Assembly: GCA_036940085.1 (NCBI GenBank)
Contig: JALLBK010000140.1
Span: 1-21,035 of the forward strand
DNA: 21,035 nucleotides
Reading direction: 5' to 3'
Source: Discostella pseudostelligera
Lineage: Eukaryota; Bacillariophyta; Thalassiosirophyceae; Thalassiosirales; Thalassiosiraceae
The position numbers and the translations under genes are program-made. The notes beneath the pieces are model-generated. The model made no database searches, had not been told where the DNA came from, and was given only the letters and a program-made list of their open reading frames with translations. Positions 8,583 to 20,717 of the stretch are shown piece after piece (position 1 is the stretch's first letter; every line of letters starts with the position of its first letter).

Positions 8583-11500
8583 ATGAGCTCCACCAGCAAT
8601 AATCCAACGTACTACACACTCGCCACATTACGAGATAAACTACGCAGTTCTCAGAAAAAAGAACGTCAATCTGCCCAAAAAGAATTATTAGACAAACTCC
8701 ATGATACAAGCACACTACGTAATTTGGAAAGGGAAGCGCAGCATGTCTTTGCTTGTGCTGTTGAGCGGCTTTCTTCTACTTCCAAAAATGGCAGTGGAGG
8801 AAGTGGTGGTGAGCAAACTCCGACATTTCCTTGGGACAGAGTGTGCATACTCTACCGCAATTTGATGGATGCATCATTGCTTTCTTCCCGGACAATCATT
8901 GATTCTAGCAGCAATAGCAATAGCAGTGGTGGTGGCAAAAAACGAAATCATGCCAATCAGACTGGATTCACCAAACGAATATGCAAATACACGTCTGCTG
9001 ATATTTTATTTCCCTACAAGGTGTTTTTACGTATGGATGCCGATCAAAATTTGGAATGCAATGATGGCGGATATGGCGGTACTGCTGGAGGAGCAGGTGG
9101 TGGAGGGTGGGAGGAGGATTGGAAGACACGACCGCGATATGGACATCATGTCGATGTGAAGAGTGCGTCGTCTTTGCTACGTGGAAGCGGAGGCGGTGGA
9201 ACGTCACAACAGCAGCACCCATCTCATCCTACTACTACTGGACGATTCCATGCCCGACACTACAAGCCACACACTTTCACCAATCGCGATCGTGGCACTC
9301 GTCTCTCCTCCAAAGAAATCATTGCCTGTGTCGACTACATTCTCTTTTGTCTCAATGATGAGGATTGTATCGATCAAGCCGAGGGATCATTGCTCCAATG
9401 GTTACTGCATATATGCTCACGACCGGAGTATATTGCGGAGTTGCCGTTTGAGTATCAACTTGCCGATGTGTTACATGTACTATCTATTCGGTTAAACCGT
9501 GCATTTTCGGATGGTGGTGATGGAGACGAAGAAGAACGGGGGATACTACCATCTATGGACTCTAGTGAAAGTGGCAATCGGAGTAGTAGTAGACGACGTG
9601 GACCCATACCGCAGGAATGTTTGTTGACCGTATGCAAATGCCTCAGTTCCATCATCTACAACACCACTACTCGATTGGGAATAGGGATGCAACTCTTCCT
9701 ACGGCCGGTTGTTAGGTTTGTATCAACATGGGCGGAGACGGCATGGCAGATCCAATCAGAGGGACAATATGCATCCTCGTCCGCCTCTTCCAACGCGATG
9801 ATGCAACAACGGCAGACTCAAGCTATGGATGGAAGTCAAAGTGCCCCCTCCTCCCATCGTCGAAGGTTATGTACCGAATCGGATATATTGTCGGTGATGC
9901 CCTACCTCTACTCGTCAGTAACACACTTGGTCGCCGCTCATCCAGAACAATCCATTGCCGTGCTGGCGGACCATGGGTATGCATTACTGAGATTAGTACG
10001 GAGGAATTTCGCCCGACCTACCACGAATTTGCAATTACGGGAGGCATTGACCGAGTATGTCGGTGCTCATTTATTGGTTGCCGAAACGAGCGGGAAGGTT
10101 TGTGGCTTGCCGGAGGGGGACTTGGGACCGTTGAAGCCAAGGAAGTTGAACAAAGATGACAACAAAGGAATGGAAGACGAAAATTTGAAGGATACGGGAG
10201 GAGCGACATTGGATGCCAAGGCAGTTGGTAACTTGCTGGATATGATACGCAATGAAAAGGTATGGGAGGCTCTCTTCAGCTCGGTGTCAAGTGGGCATGA
10301 TGGCAAGAACAAACGACTTCGCAAAAGTCTCGCATCGAGCACAGGACAAGGTAGATCTGGCAGTGGCAAATCCTTGCCTGACGGCGGCGCGACATGGACA
10401 CCATTAACACGACGACAACGTCGACATTTGGAGCTGATGGCACGACTTCTTCGGATAGGACACAGGCTTTACCTGGCAGATGTGGAGGACCGGGGGGATA
10501 GTACGATGGATTCGGTACAGTCATTGATTGAACATGTTGTTCAGAGGATGCAATCAGTGGGTATTGAAGAGGGAGTGATTGACATCGATGAATCTATGGG
10601 GATATCCAGCGAAATAGTTGACGAACGACACATCGCTGCACCAAGCGCGTTGGCGTCAAGTCCTTGGATTCGAATGGTTTGCCGACATTTGTACAAGCTG
10701 AATCCCAGGCTTGGATTGTTGGATTTGTCTTTGCGAAGTGCATCATATACCCAGAGCTCAGGGTGTTCACAGTATTCTCAGAATGGTTGTTCTAGCGAGT
10801 TGATGACGGGTAAGAATGAGGAGGGAGATTCCATAGAACGCATTCTTCTAGAATCTTGCCCGATGCTTCAATCGTTGCTGGTGACCGAGAGCACACCACC
10901 TGTTCAACAGTTTACGTCGATCGATGTCTCGGATCCGATGTCTACCACCAATGATGCCATGTCAGACTCAATTAGTCCAACTACTGTTGCAACTCTTCAG
11001 TTGCTTTGCGCTTGTGTCGAATCGTTTCCCAGGGGAGAATGTTGGACTTCTAGTGCACGTCAACATTGGTCAACAGTTCTAGATCCAGGTCCGTATCCCG
11101 CGTCAACGCTGGCAAGTGTAGTTGAGCGTTATGGATCTTCTCCCGCCGATGCAGCTGCTGTAGTGTATTTGCTTGGAACGACGTTGGAAAGCCACGGAGG
11201 AAGTGGAGGTGACGATGACGTTCAGCTATGGACATTGATGACATTACTAAAAATGACCGAGTCGAGTGCCATAATTTGCTCACGGAATGGATTGTCAGAT
11301 ACATCGGCATTTGGATCAGCTTCGTCGTTGACGGCATTACACTTGGCATGGCAATTCGTCTGGAAGACTATTTTCCGAGTTGATATGCGGTACTCATCGT
11401 ACACCTCGGGTGCATTTGGCAATAATGTTGGTGAGATTGTGGTGCAGCTGCTGACGCAAATTATCCGGTATCAATGCGTCGACAGGCAATGCTTGTCTTA

Positions 11501-14500
11501 TTGTCAGCCTTCCCCGGCTGGTGCAGCCAACACTATCATTTTCGAAAAGTCGTCAAGTAAAGAAACAACATCGAAAAGCTATCCATTTGTTCTTGGAGAA
11601 CAATGGCAGCTTTGGAGGCTGCCTGTCTATGAAGACGCATCTTTTCTTCTTTCCTGCGCTCCCTTTGAGTTGATTACCAACACAATTCTTTGCACTGGCT
11701 TCTCAGATCCGAGTGACGCCACATCACCCGCATCTACAAAAGATCGTCGTTGGTTTGTCTCTTTTTGTCTACAATTCATCGAACTGGCTCTGCAAGATAA
11801 TATGGAGTCAAGCATTCGACGAACCTACCTTCCATTCGCGGCCACCTGCCTGGCGTCATTGATAAGGGATGAAGGAGTGAGATCTGTGTCTACCTTTGAA
11901 TTTGATGGGTTGCAGCTATTTGGAGTAACAGAGGACCTCGATCCGATTCGATATACGTACGACGTAGACAATGTGCATGTCGATGCCGAGAATTTCGTCG
12001 ATCATTTATACGCTGCTCTTTGGTCAGAATCAGTTACCCCTAACCAGTACGAAAAGGATATGGGACATGGGTCAGCTTGTCTAATTGTTCAAGGGCGTGG
12101 GGCTCTTCTTAATAAACACCTGAATTCTCAGCTGGAGAGGAATCAGCTTCGGCGCCACATGGATGAATGCATCAAACCATCCAAGAACAATGGAAAAGTA
12201 AAGCAAAGTGGTCTTCAAGTTGGAGTGTTCTATGATACGATCAAGGTCTACTTTGATGAATTGCTACTTCAACTGAAGTATGATGATGGCAACGCGAGAG
12301 ACGACGATAAAATGGACACCACTGTGATGGAGAGAAATCAGTCATTGTTGCTGCCTCAACTGACGGTCTGCTTGACATTGATGCTGAGTGCGATTCTATC
12401 CACACAACCGACAGCTAAGGATCTTCTGCAATTTCTCTGCCCCATATTTGAAGACACTGTTGGCGCCGCATTTGACCTGTTGGCGGAGACTTTACCATCC
12501 TTGAGCATTCATCCCTCCGATTTGCGAGTTGTTTTCGACCACCTTCATGGAATCGTTCGTCTATTGACTTTAATTGCTGGGTCCGGAGTGTGCGAGACTA
12601 CTACCCATCGTCTACTGTGTAACAAAGCCAAACCTTTATTCGATACATGCAAGTCATTATTGAAGAAGTACAGAAATGAATCATGGACTTTGGAGACAAA
12701 TAATCAAGAAAGTGTTTCCGCATCTTATTTCGATTCTGATGATGATGATGATGATGATATCATCATCTCCAGCCCAGCGAAAATCCAACCGTCACAAACG
12801 AATCAATCATTACGTTCCAATTATTCTGACTATGATGATGGTTTCATGAGTGACAAAAATGCGGGCAATGAAAATAATTTCAGGAAGCAGATAGCCCCTC
12901 CTCTCAAACGGCAGCGAATCAGAAAAGGCTCGAAACGAAACATTACCTCTCATGCGGGCGTTCCCATGGTTAACGCAATAGATGCCAGATGTGCTTGGGC
13001 TTGTTCATCGCTATTGCTTGAACTAAATCCATCATTTCAATCCATGGAGTTCATTGCCAACCATATCATTTGGCCTGGAGACAACGACAACAAAAGTGGC
13101 TATGGTTTCGTTTCAATGTCTCCTGATCCATGTGGGGCCTTGGTATGTGCGTCTTTATTCTGTCGAAAGTCTGTTATTCTACGGAGTGATCGCCTCGACT
13201 GGCAATCTAGACTTGGTCTGAAAGAGAACGATGATCAGGAGTCTGCCATAATTATTTGTATTGAATCAATTCTCCAAGCACGACGCCTATTTCTGCCGTC
13301 GTCAAAGTATTTCATGTGCGGCCTCGGACTTGTGTCTCGCCTTGTCGAAATTTTCAGCCAGAGTTGCGGGGCCATGGGCATTGATGAATGCAAAATGGTA
13401 CTCGATGCTGTATATCCAGAGGGCATAGGCAAAGACAGTGATGATTATTACATGCTGCGTCGATGGTCAAAAAAGGTCTTGAAATACCGAAGCTCATATC
13501 GAGCGCAGCAAGTTCATCTGGCGACCCTGATATTTCTTTATGCTCAAAGAAGTCTTCGTACAGAATTCGAGGGCTCCTTTTGGACTTATTTTATCTGTTC
13601 GAGCTTTTGTCATCTTGACGAGAATGTTAGGACGCAAGCGTGTGATGTTCTGGGTTCGACTTTGATAACATGTCCAGATCAACATCGCATCGTGTCAGAT
13701 GTGTTTAAGTGTACCATACCAAGCATGGCTGACAGGAAGAAATTTCTAAGGTGGATGGATAAGTCATTGATTGACCAAAAACTGAGGGATGAGCTGGTAA
13801 ATTTAGAGGAAGAAGCATGTTCCGATTCAGAAGTCTCGATCGAGTTCCACTCGATTGAGTGTATCGCCTTGTTAGCGGGCCATGTGTCTGAAACAACTCT
13901 GGCAAGAGAAATGATTTGGAGACTGATCGATTTAGCCGCGACAAAACCCGTTTTGTTGTTGCCATGTTACCGTGCATGCAGACGAGCTTCATTTTTGCTG
14001 AAGTACAAAAGCATCGGGGACATGTTTCATGATGCGATGCCGCACTTGATAGTGAAGTGGCTGGAATCTGGACGATCCCTGCAAAAAATTCCGATTTTGT
14101 TCATGTCCCCTATAGTAATTGAGCGGTTATCTCGTTATTTGCCGAATGAGATGTTGGCAATGCTTCTTTCAAATGAGGGATGGAGTGACGATTATTTCCA
14201 TCTCGATCAAGTTGGCGGCGATATTGAAACGCTAAAGGATAGAGTTTTGGTAGCATTCATCGAATCGACTGCAAAGTTTCTGATCCCAAACATACTCTTT
14301 TGTGCTTCCGATGAGTTGGCTGGTCACGACGGCGGTAGTGGGAGCGTTGACGCTACGAAGCTTCTAACCGAGTGCGTCCTTATTTTGACCGGAGGCGATA
14401 GCGATGATAACGTTGCCAAAGTTCTTCGCGATCACATCAGTGATCTTTATGGATTCGTAGCTGTCTTGGCAGAGAATGAAGACGCCACCCTCCAGTGCCA

Positions 14501-17500
14501 AAACGCATTTAACCTTTTGAAAAGATGTGTTTCGAGCGTGCACATTGAAAAAACTGGTGCAGAAACTGCTTCCCTTGTATTGAGACATATATTATTACTG
14601 CATCGCAAGGGAGTTTCCGTTGTTGGACTTGGTCACGTTGAACTCAATGCAGCATCTTTTATCGAAGGAATGAAATATGTTGCAAAACAGTTGAAGTCAT
14701 CACCTAAACAAAGGCGATCCTCTTTTATTGAACACCTTGGGAGTAGCATGACAGAGAGTATTGTTGTGGTTAAATACTGGCTGTCGGCAAGCCAAACTAT
14801 ACGTCAGCGTGAGGAATCATGTTCTACACTGTCATTGCTGTGGGTTGTTTTGGTAGAAAATATTCAGGCCGAGGAAATCGAGTCCGGGGAGCTGGGCTTC
14901 TGTTTACACTCCTTCGTTTCCGTGATTTTGGATCCAAACAACCTATATCTCTTTACTGAAATAGTATTTCATTCACTGAAAAAGGTCCTGGCGGTGCTTT
15001 TCTCCAAACATTCCAATGAAACATTCATGGGCGATGTAAAGCCTGTTCTCGTGAAGCTGTGCTTAGCATTGCTGCAGGTCCATCAGCGGTCCTACATGAA
15101 TTTATACAAAGCGTGTGATTCCAGTGAGTGCGCCGTGATTTGCCTTTATACCATTTCGATGAAAGGATTAGCTAACAATGTTACTCTTTTTTAATTCAAA
15201 CAAAGCTTTATCTCGTATCGAGAGTGAACTCCATGCAAGTCTGGGTTTACTAGCCGGCGGTGCTGAAGAAGTGGCGAGGAGAGGATCGAGACTGGATTCT
15301 TTGAAATGCTTGATTTCGTCAAAGGTGAATCACGATGGTAAGGTGTCATGTGACGCAATGCTCGGCGCATATGAATGCCTCGAGATGATAGCAAACAGTG
15401 AGATGATACAAATCGATGATATCCTTGGCGCAGAAGAGATCTTCACTCGGTATGAAAAGGAACAGGTTTTCAGGAGTGTCAATGAAAAATTCTCATTGCA
15501 ATCATTTTTCACGTCCATGCAAGAACGGTCGACTAAGGACAAGGAATCAGACTTCATCGCAGAAGCTGAGCATTTTATTCGGATAATGAATGAACATCCT
15601 TTATCAGCCGATGACTTTGAGTCTGGAACTTTTTGCACGAGCCACGGTGCGTTAGCTCGTCTAATTGCCCTTCAACGACTCGAAAAGGCTCTCGTCGGCA
15701 AGAGAAGTATCATCGGCTCCAGGGACGACGTGCAAGGTCATCTTCATCATTTGTTGATACGCATCTGCTGTGCGAAGGAGCCTGAACAGTCACGCATCAT
15801 AAGCAGTCGATGCCTCGGTCAACTAAAAAAATGTCATTCAACAGCACCTGATCAAGGAAACTCAATATCATATGAAGTGATTGAGTCTCTCAATGACCCA
15901 ATGTTATCGATAAAGAGAACTATTTTAGCTCTACTCGGTCAATACATCATCTCCGATTGTGCGGGCACATCTCTCGTTGCCATGAAGACTGCCAAGGCTC
16001 TACTGATCACGCCGGCTGGAAAAGAATGCTGGCAGTCTATAAACGGGAAAGGTAATGAGCTCCTGAGCTCTTTTACTTCTCATGATGATACTATGCAGCG
16101 AGTGGAAACAGTACGAGTTTCAGATAGCTGCATTGAACGACTGAGGTGCATTAGCGACTCACGCGACGGTATTAATTGGTGTTGGCATGACAAACTTTGG
16201 AATTGCGCTGACGCGAACGACAGTTCTTGTGAGTTATGGATGAAGAGAATCGTCGTTTCCATCATTAGCTGCTGTTTTGGTAAAGGATCTAAAATCGGTA
16301 GGGGTGACCAAGACTTCTTTCGGATATGCCAGGGCATGTGCGCAAAAGAGGCAAGCTTCGCGTCTACTGTATTTCCAGCCCTGATATTTTACCTACTAGA
16401 TTCCATTGCAAGCGATGAAGCTGGATGGGATGGTGGATGCCGCAGCAAATTGTCGTCAAGCATAACCATTGGCACGCCAACCAGTGAAATGAACAATATC
16501 CTTTCGGATTGCTTCTCTCGTGTAATCAGTCCATCAAATCACCGGGTTTCATCTCAAGCCATTAAAGTGATCCTGAACACGTTGGAGCTCTTGAAGTCTA
16601 TCACAGAACATCGATTCCTCACATACCCCAACCACACAAGAAACAAGATTGATGCTTCACACAAACAGAGATTAACTGCACCCAATAAGCGATCTCGTAG
16701 CTCGTCTGGTTCGACCTGCACCGTTCCACCTGGTTCGAACATGTGGAAAGGATTTCCTTACGGAGTTGTGCTGAAAGTCTCAGGACTTGATGTAGCAGAT
16801 GCATGTTTTAGAGTCAAGCGCTATTACTCTGCAATATACTATGCTGAAATGAGCATGAACAACACCATCGGCATCGGCACCTTCTTCGAATATGCTGCAA
16901 ATGATTTCCCCGTTGAGCGCAGCGAAGCAATTTGCGATATCAGTGGATTTGGCGTGTTGACTGAGCCGGGAGACGAGATGATCATTGACAAGGCACTGGC
17001 AGCAAAACGTATCATCGAACGTTGCCTCTCATTGATTGATGCAAACGATGAGCTGCAAGGTATTGTATCTCAAGGCTTGGCGTTGAATTTGAAGCGCAAT
17101 ATTACATCTCTGGTTACAGCCGACAATTGTCGTCGCGTCCGAAGAGGTGGAATACAAACCACTGTCAATCAGAGCCGGAGTGATCTCCGCGATCAATGGT
17201 TCGAAGATTCGTTAACCAGCACTTCACTGTGGGACGATGCACTCCTTCCACTATCAAATAACGAGAAATCCAATTCAAGCCATCTCAATAATGCTCCGCC
17301 ATCGCTATCTGCTCAGCCATCGGCATTTTATGAATCGGTTTGTGGGGCGCTACAGTGTTTTATCAATGATAATTCTGCAGGAGGTTCAGACAATATTTTG
17401 CTTGCCCGCAAATCCGTATTAGCTGACATGGAATACCTAGCAGGTTCAGAGGCGGAATCAACTGGTATGTTAGCTAATCATGCTAAGTTGAACGCGTTGG

Positions 17501-20500
17501 GTCATCTCGAGCAGCTTGCGACGACGTTGGAGGATAAGTCTCACCTCGCATATCTGCTGAATTGCTGGGGACTGCACGACACTGGGGCGGATACACTGGA
17601 AAAGTTACTTCTGAACGATGCCGTCCTGCTGAATGCGAAAGAGCAAGTTATTACACAGTCAATTCGCTCAATTCGCACAGAATTATCTGTCAAGGAATTA
17701 TCCTTAAAGATCCTCCGGCACAAACTTAATGATGGGGAAGTATTGATATCTAAGGCACTCACAGCGCACATCTTCAAATCTTGCAACATCTATCGAGAGC
17801 TTGGACATCCAGATGGGGCGAAGGAGGTTCTTTCAAGTTTGAGATCTTTACTACAGATATTCCAAAAAAAGGGTCTAGTAGATCTCTCCACCGGAAAATT
17901 GCCGTTGATACTTCGCTTGGAAGATGCAAAGATAATGCAGTCCGAAGGCAACCTAGATGGTGCAATTATGACCTGTAAGACTGTTGCAAACTACCTCACA
18001 AATGCCAGACGCCAGTCTATCGATATCGAGCTAGACCAGATTTGCGCTGATTCCTTGCTACTCGGGGGTATGTGGATGGCTGAAAATAATGTTGATAGTG
18101 TGGAAATGATCTTTTCGTCATATTTCGAGAAGGCAGCTAGACTTGCCAATAAGATATGCAAGAAAGAGCGATCGAATTCAAATATTCATCGATCATCCGT
18201 GTCAAACTTCAAATTAGGAGAATTTGCGGCGAATCTCTACAATTCTGTGCTCGCCAGAGTGTCCAGCGAAGCGTGGAGGCGGCGTACAACTGCCGCGAAG
18301 GAGCGAAAGCTTGAGCTCCAGGCCGCAGCAGCTCGATTAGCAGAGCTTCAAAGAAAGTCAAGATCAAGCAATGATGAGGTCACGGATGCAAAAATCATAC
18401 ACGCAACGCTATTAAGGGAGGTTAACATTGACGACAGGGAACTCCAGTGCATTGATAACTCTCTCCAGCGTTACCTACGCTTGTCGTTTGAGTCGATTTG
18501 TATTGCGCTTACTTTGGCACCAACTACTATGGCAGGTGTGTCAAAGCACGTCTTTCAGCTTATCTCCATGTGGTTCAAAAACTGCCAGAAAAAGGACACC
18601 AAGGATATTGTGAACGAACTACTCAAATCGAACTTAAACAAGATCCCATCATATCGACTGGTTCCTCTCGTTTACCAATTGTTTTCGCGCATTGATGCGA
18701 TTGACGACGGCAACAGTGCGTTTCAATATATCCTTCGTGAAGTCGTATTGAAAATTTGTGCTGAGCACCCATATCACGGTGTTGTGCAGTTATTGGCACT
18801 TTCGAACGGTCAGCGCATCGGGGGCGGAGTGAATGGTCGTCATGCTAATGCGTACTTGGAGAACGTTGGAACCGCAAAGGTGGATTCAGTGAACAATATC
18901 ATCAAAGAACTCCGGAGACGTTCTCCGGAATATGTTAATGCATTGATCGATTCGTATCAAGCATTGATGACTTCATACATCAATCTTGCAGAGTTTGACA
19001 CATCAGCTATTCAAAAGCGAATGACTAAACGAATTTCCTTTAAGCAATTCAAGCTTGATCTTGATTGCTGTCTTTCGGGCGAGCACCATGGGAGAAGAAA
19101 CGCCTCTGTCACAAATAATATGCCAGCAATCATTACTAAACCACCCTCCATCAGACCGGATAAACAGTATGGCAACGGTACAGATGATCCCATTGGAACC
19201 GAGCGGGTTATCAGATTCGAGCCTACATTTGATTTGACTCCGACGGGCATTCATAGGCCGAAAATCGTCGAATGCATCGGGTCGAAAGGGGGTCGATTCA
19301 AACAACTTGTCAAAGGAGAAGACGATCTGCGACAAGATGCAATTATGCAGCAAGTCTTTGGAACAGTCAATGACTTGTTGAGGCACGAGAATTATTCCAT
19401 CGGTGCAACACGCCAATTACGACTGATAACATACGGCATCACCCCGCTTAGCCCTGCCAGTGGTGTTCTCGAGTGGGTCGACAATACGATGTGCTTCGGT
19501 GATTTTTTGATGGACAAAGGCAAGTCAGTCGGTGCGCACAGTAGATATTTTCCAGGAGGTAAGTAAGAATTTGATGTTTGCAGTTGCTTAGTTAGTGCAT
19601 AAATAACTCTCATATTGCCATGTATTAAGAGTGGGGATATGAAGACGCAAGAGATGTTTTCAGAAGTGCGAGCGACGCGGAGAATGCCACTCTAGAGTCG
19701 AAACGTCTAGCTTTCGATAGGATATGCGAGAACTTTTCACCTGGTAATTCTTATGCATCTTTCTTTTCGGTTTAATTCTCCAAACTCAACATAATACAAC
19801 ATCTTCCTTTCGCTTCTAGCCTTTCGCTTCTTCTTCTTGGAATACTTTAAGTCATCAATGGAGGCCTGGCACACTGCAAGAACATTGTACACCAGATCAT
19901 GTGCAGTGAACTCAATTGTTGGTCACATTTTAGGTATTGGTGATCGCCACACATCCAACATTCTTGTTCACACAAGGACAGGGGAAGTTGTGCACATTGA
20001 TTTTGGAATTGTATTCGAGCAGGGAAAGGTAATTGTTGATGGTTACTTCAGATATAGGCATTTCGCATATCGTGCTCATTCTATGACTTGTCCTCTAGAC
20101 ATTGACAACGCCTGAACTGGTGCCTTTCCGCCTAACGAGGGATGTGGTAGATGGGATGGGCCCTTCGGGTACTGACGGTGTCTTCTCAAGGGCCGCGGAA
20201 GCCACTATGGATGTCATGAGGAACAATGCCGACTCTCTATTAACCATATTATCTGCTGTGGTTTCAGATCCACTGTACAAATGGTCGCTCAGCCAATTAC
20301 CGACAAACCAGCACCAGAAAAACGACGACGAACGAGCGGGAAATGATGCCGCAGAGAGAGCGATAGCTAAAATCCACGAAAAGCTTGAGGGATATGAATA
20401 CGGCACGTCAGGCGTGCATAAGACAGTTGCCGGTCAGGTCAAGTTACTGATCAATGAAGCAAGAGATCCAGACAACTTATGCGCAATGTTTGTTGGCTGG

Positions 20501-20515
20501 GCACCTTGGATGTGA
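8583..20515 (+). CDS. ATM: ATM/Tel1 serine/threonine kinase (PIKK), 5 exons, 3877 aa
   Basis: Exons 8583-15123, 15206-19558, 19630-19743, 19820-20028 and 20099-20515 sum to 11634 bases. ATM is the PIKK that is activated by DNA double-strand breaks through MRN and phosphorylates SQ/TQ sites in the nucleus. The diagnostic N-terminal TAN motif is at residues 16-36 (LRSSQKKERQSA). A long helical solenoid follows, with Gly/Ser-rich inserts, an Asp7 tract (1386-1392) and a basic NLS-like patch near 1440 (LKRQRIRKGSKR). The FAT region starts near 2690 (YYSAIYYAEMSM). In the kinase, LVKGEDDLRQD carries Lys3550, GIGDRHTSN carries Asp3711, and HIDFG carries Asp3730. FATC ends in ARDPDNLCAMFVGWAPWM. All catalytic residues are present. 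Human ATM is 3056 aa, so this protein is about 800 aa longer, mainly N-terminal to FAT. The start is chosen because it lies 15 codons before the TAN motif. mTOR, ATR and DNA-PK are less likely because of TAN and the kinase/FATC pattern. Confidence 0.95.
12738..12767 (+). repeat. GAT7-ATC3 coding microsatellite with perfect palindrome
   Basis: Seven GAT codons (Asp1386-1392 of ATM) are followed by three ATC codons (Ile). Bases 12750-12767 form the perfect 18-bp palindrome GATGATGATATCATCATC. The tract sits in a poorly conserved acidic linker of the ATM solenoid. Confidence 0.9.
15124..15205 (+). other. ATM intron 1 (explains apparent frameshift)
   Basis: 82 bp, donor GTGAGTGC, branch-like GCTAAC at 15171-15176, then a T-rich tract and acceptor ACAAAG. 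Its length is 1 modulo 3, exactly the shift needed to join the frame ending at 15194 to the frame running to 19566. The spliced protein reads YKACDS-T-LSRIESEL. The sequences around the two overlapping frame ends are therefore intronic read-through. Confidence 0.85.
19559..19629 (+). other. ATM intron 2
   Basis: 71 bp, GTAAGTAAG...TTAAG, phase 1. Removal gives HSRYFPG-EWGYEDARDVF within the kinase domain, in line with the ATM family layout. Confidence 0.9.
19744..19819 (+). other. ATM intron 3
   Basis: 76 bp, GTAATT...TTCTAG, phase 1. Removal gives ICENFSP-AFRFFFLEYF, matching the human ATM pattern VCQNFQPVFRYF. Confidence 0.93.
20029..20098 (+). other. ATM intron 4
   Basis: 70 bp, GTAATT...CTCTAG, phase 0. 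Removal gives FEQGK-TLTTPELVPFRLTRD, the activation and P+1 segment of PIKKs. If retained, translation would stop shortly after the DFG motif. Confidence 0.93.
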
Positions 20516-20717
20516 TCCATGATACCCATGATGAATACAATTAGTTTATCAGCATATCCCCTTCCAAATGGTATTGCATCATCTTTGAAGATGTTACGAT
20601 TTACTGCAATGCAGATGAAGCTATTATGATGCGAGAATCAATTCATAACATTTACATGACAACCCGTAACGATTGTGGAGTACATTTGTCAACAACTTCT
20701 TGAACCCAATATGGCTA
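20516..20717. other. convergent intergenic region after ATM
   Basis: This 202 bp stretch is shared by the 3' ends of ATM and the downstream minus-strand sulfotransferase. It is AT-rich. I see no gene or strong terminator-like structure in it. Confidence 0.6.

Noticed and set aside
15172..15194. Programmed or inactivating frameshift at the CTTTTTTAA run in ATM
   Set aside because: A well-formed 82-bp intron (15124-15205) restores the frame, and everything downstream is intact and conserved.
15180..15205. A 26-nt mini-intron as the cause of the ATM frame change
   Set aside because: Far shorter than every other intron here (70-149 bp), with no room for the GCTAAC branch site, which lies upstream of it.
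8583..20515. ATR, mTOR or DNA-PKcs identity
   Set aside because: The N-terminal TAN motif and the kinase and FATC sequences fit ATM/Tel1; no FRB domain or other mTOR hallmark was seen.
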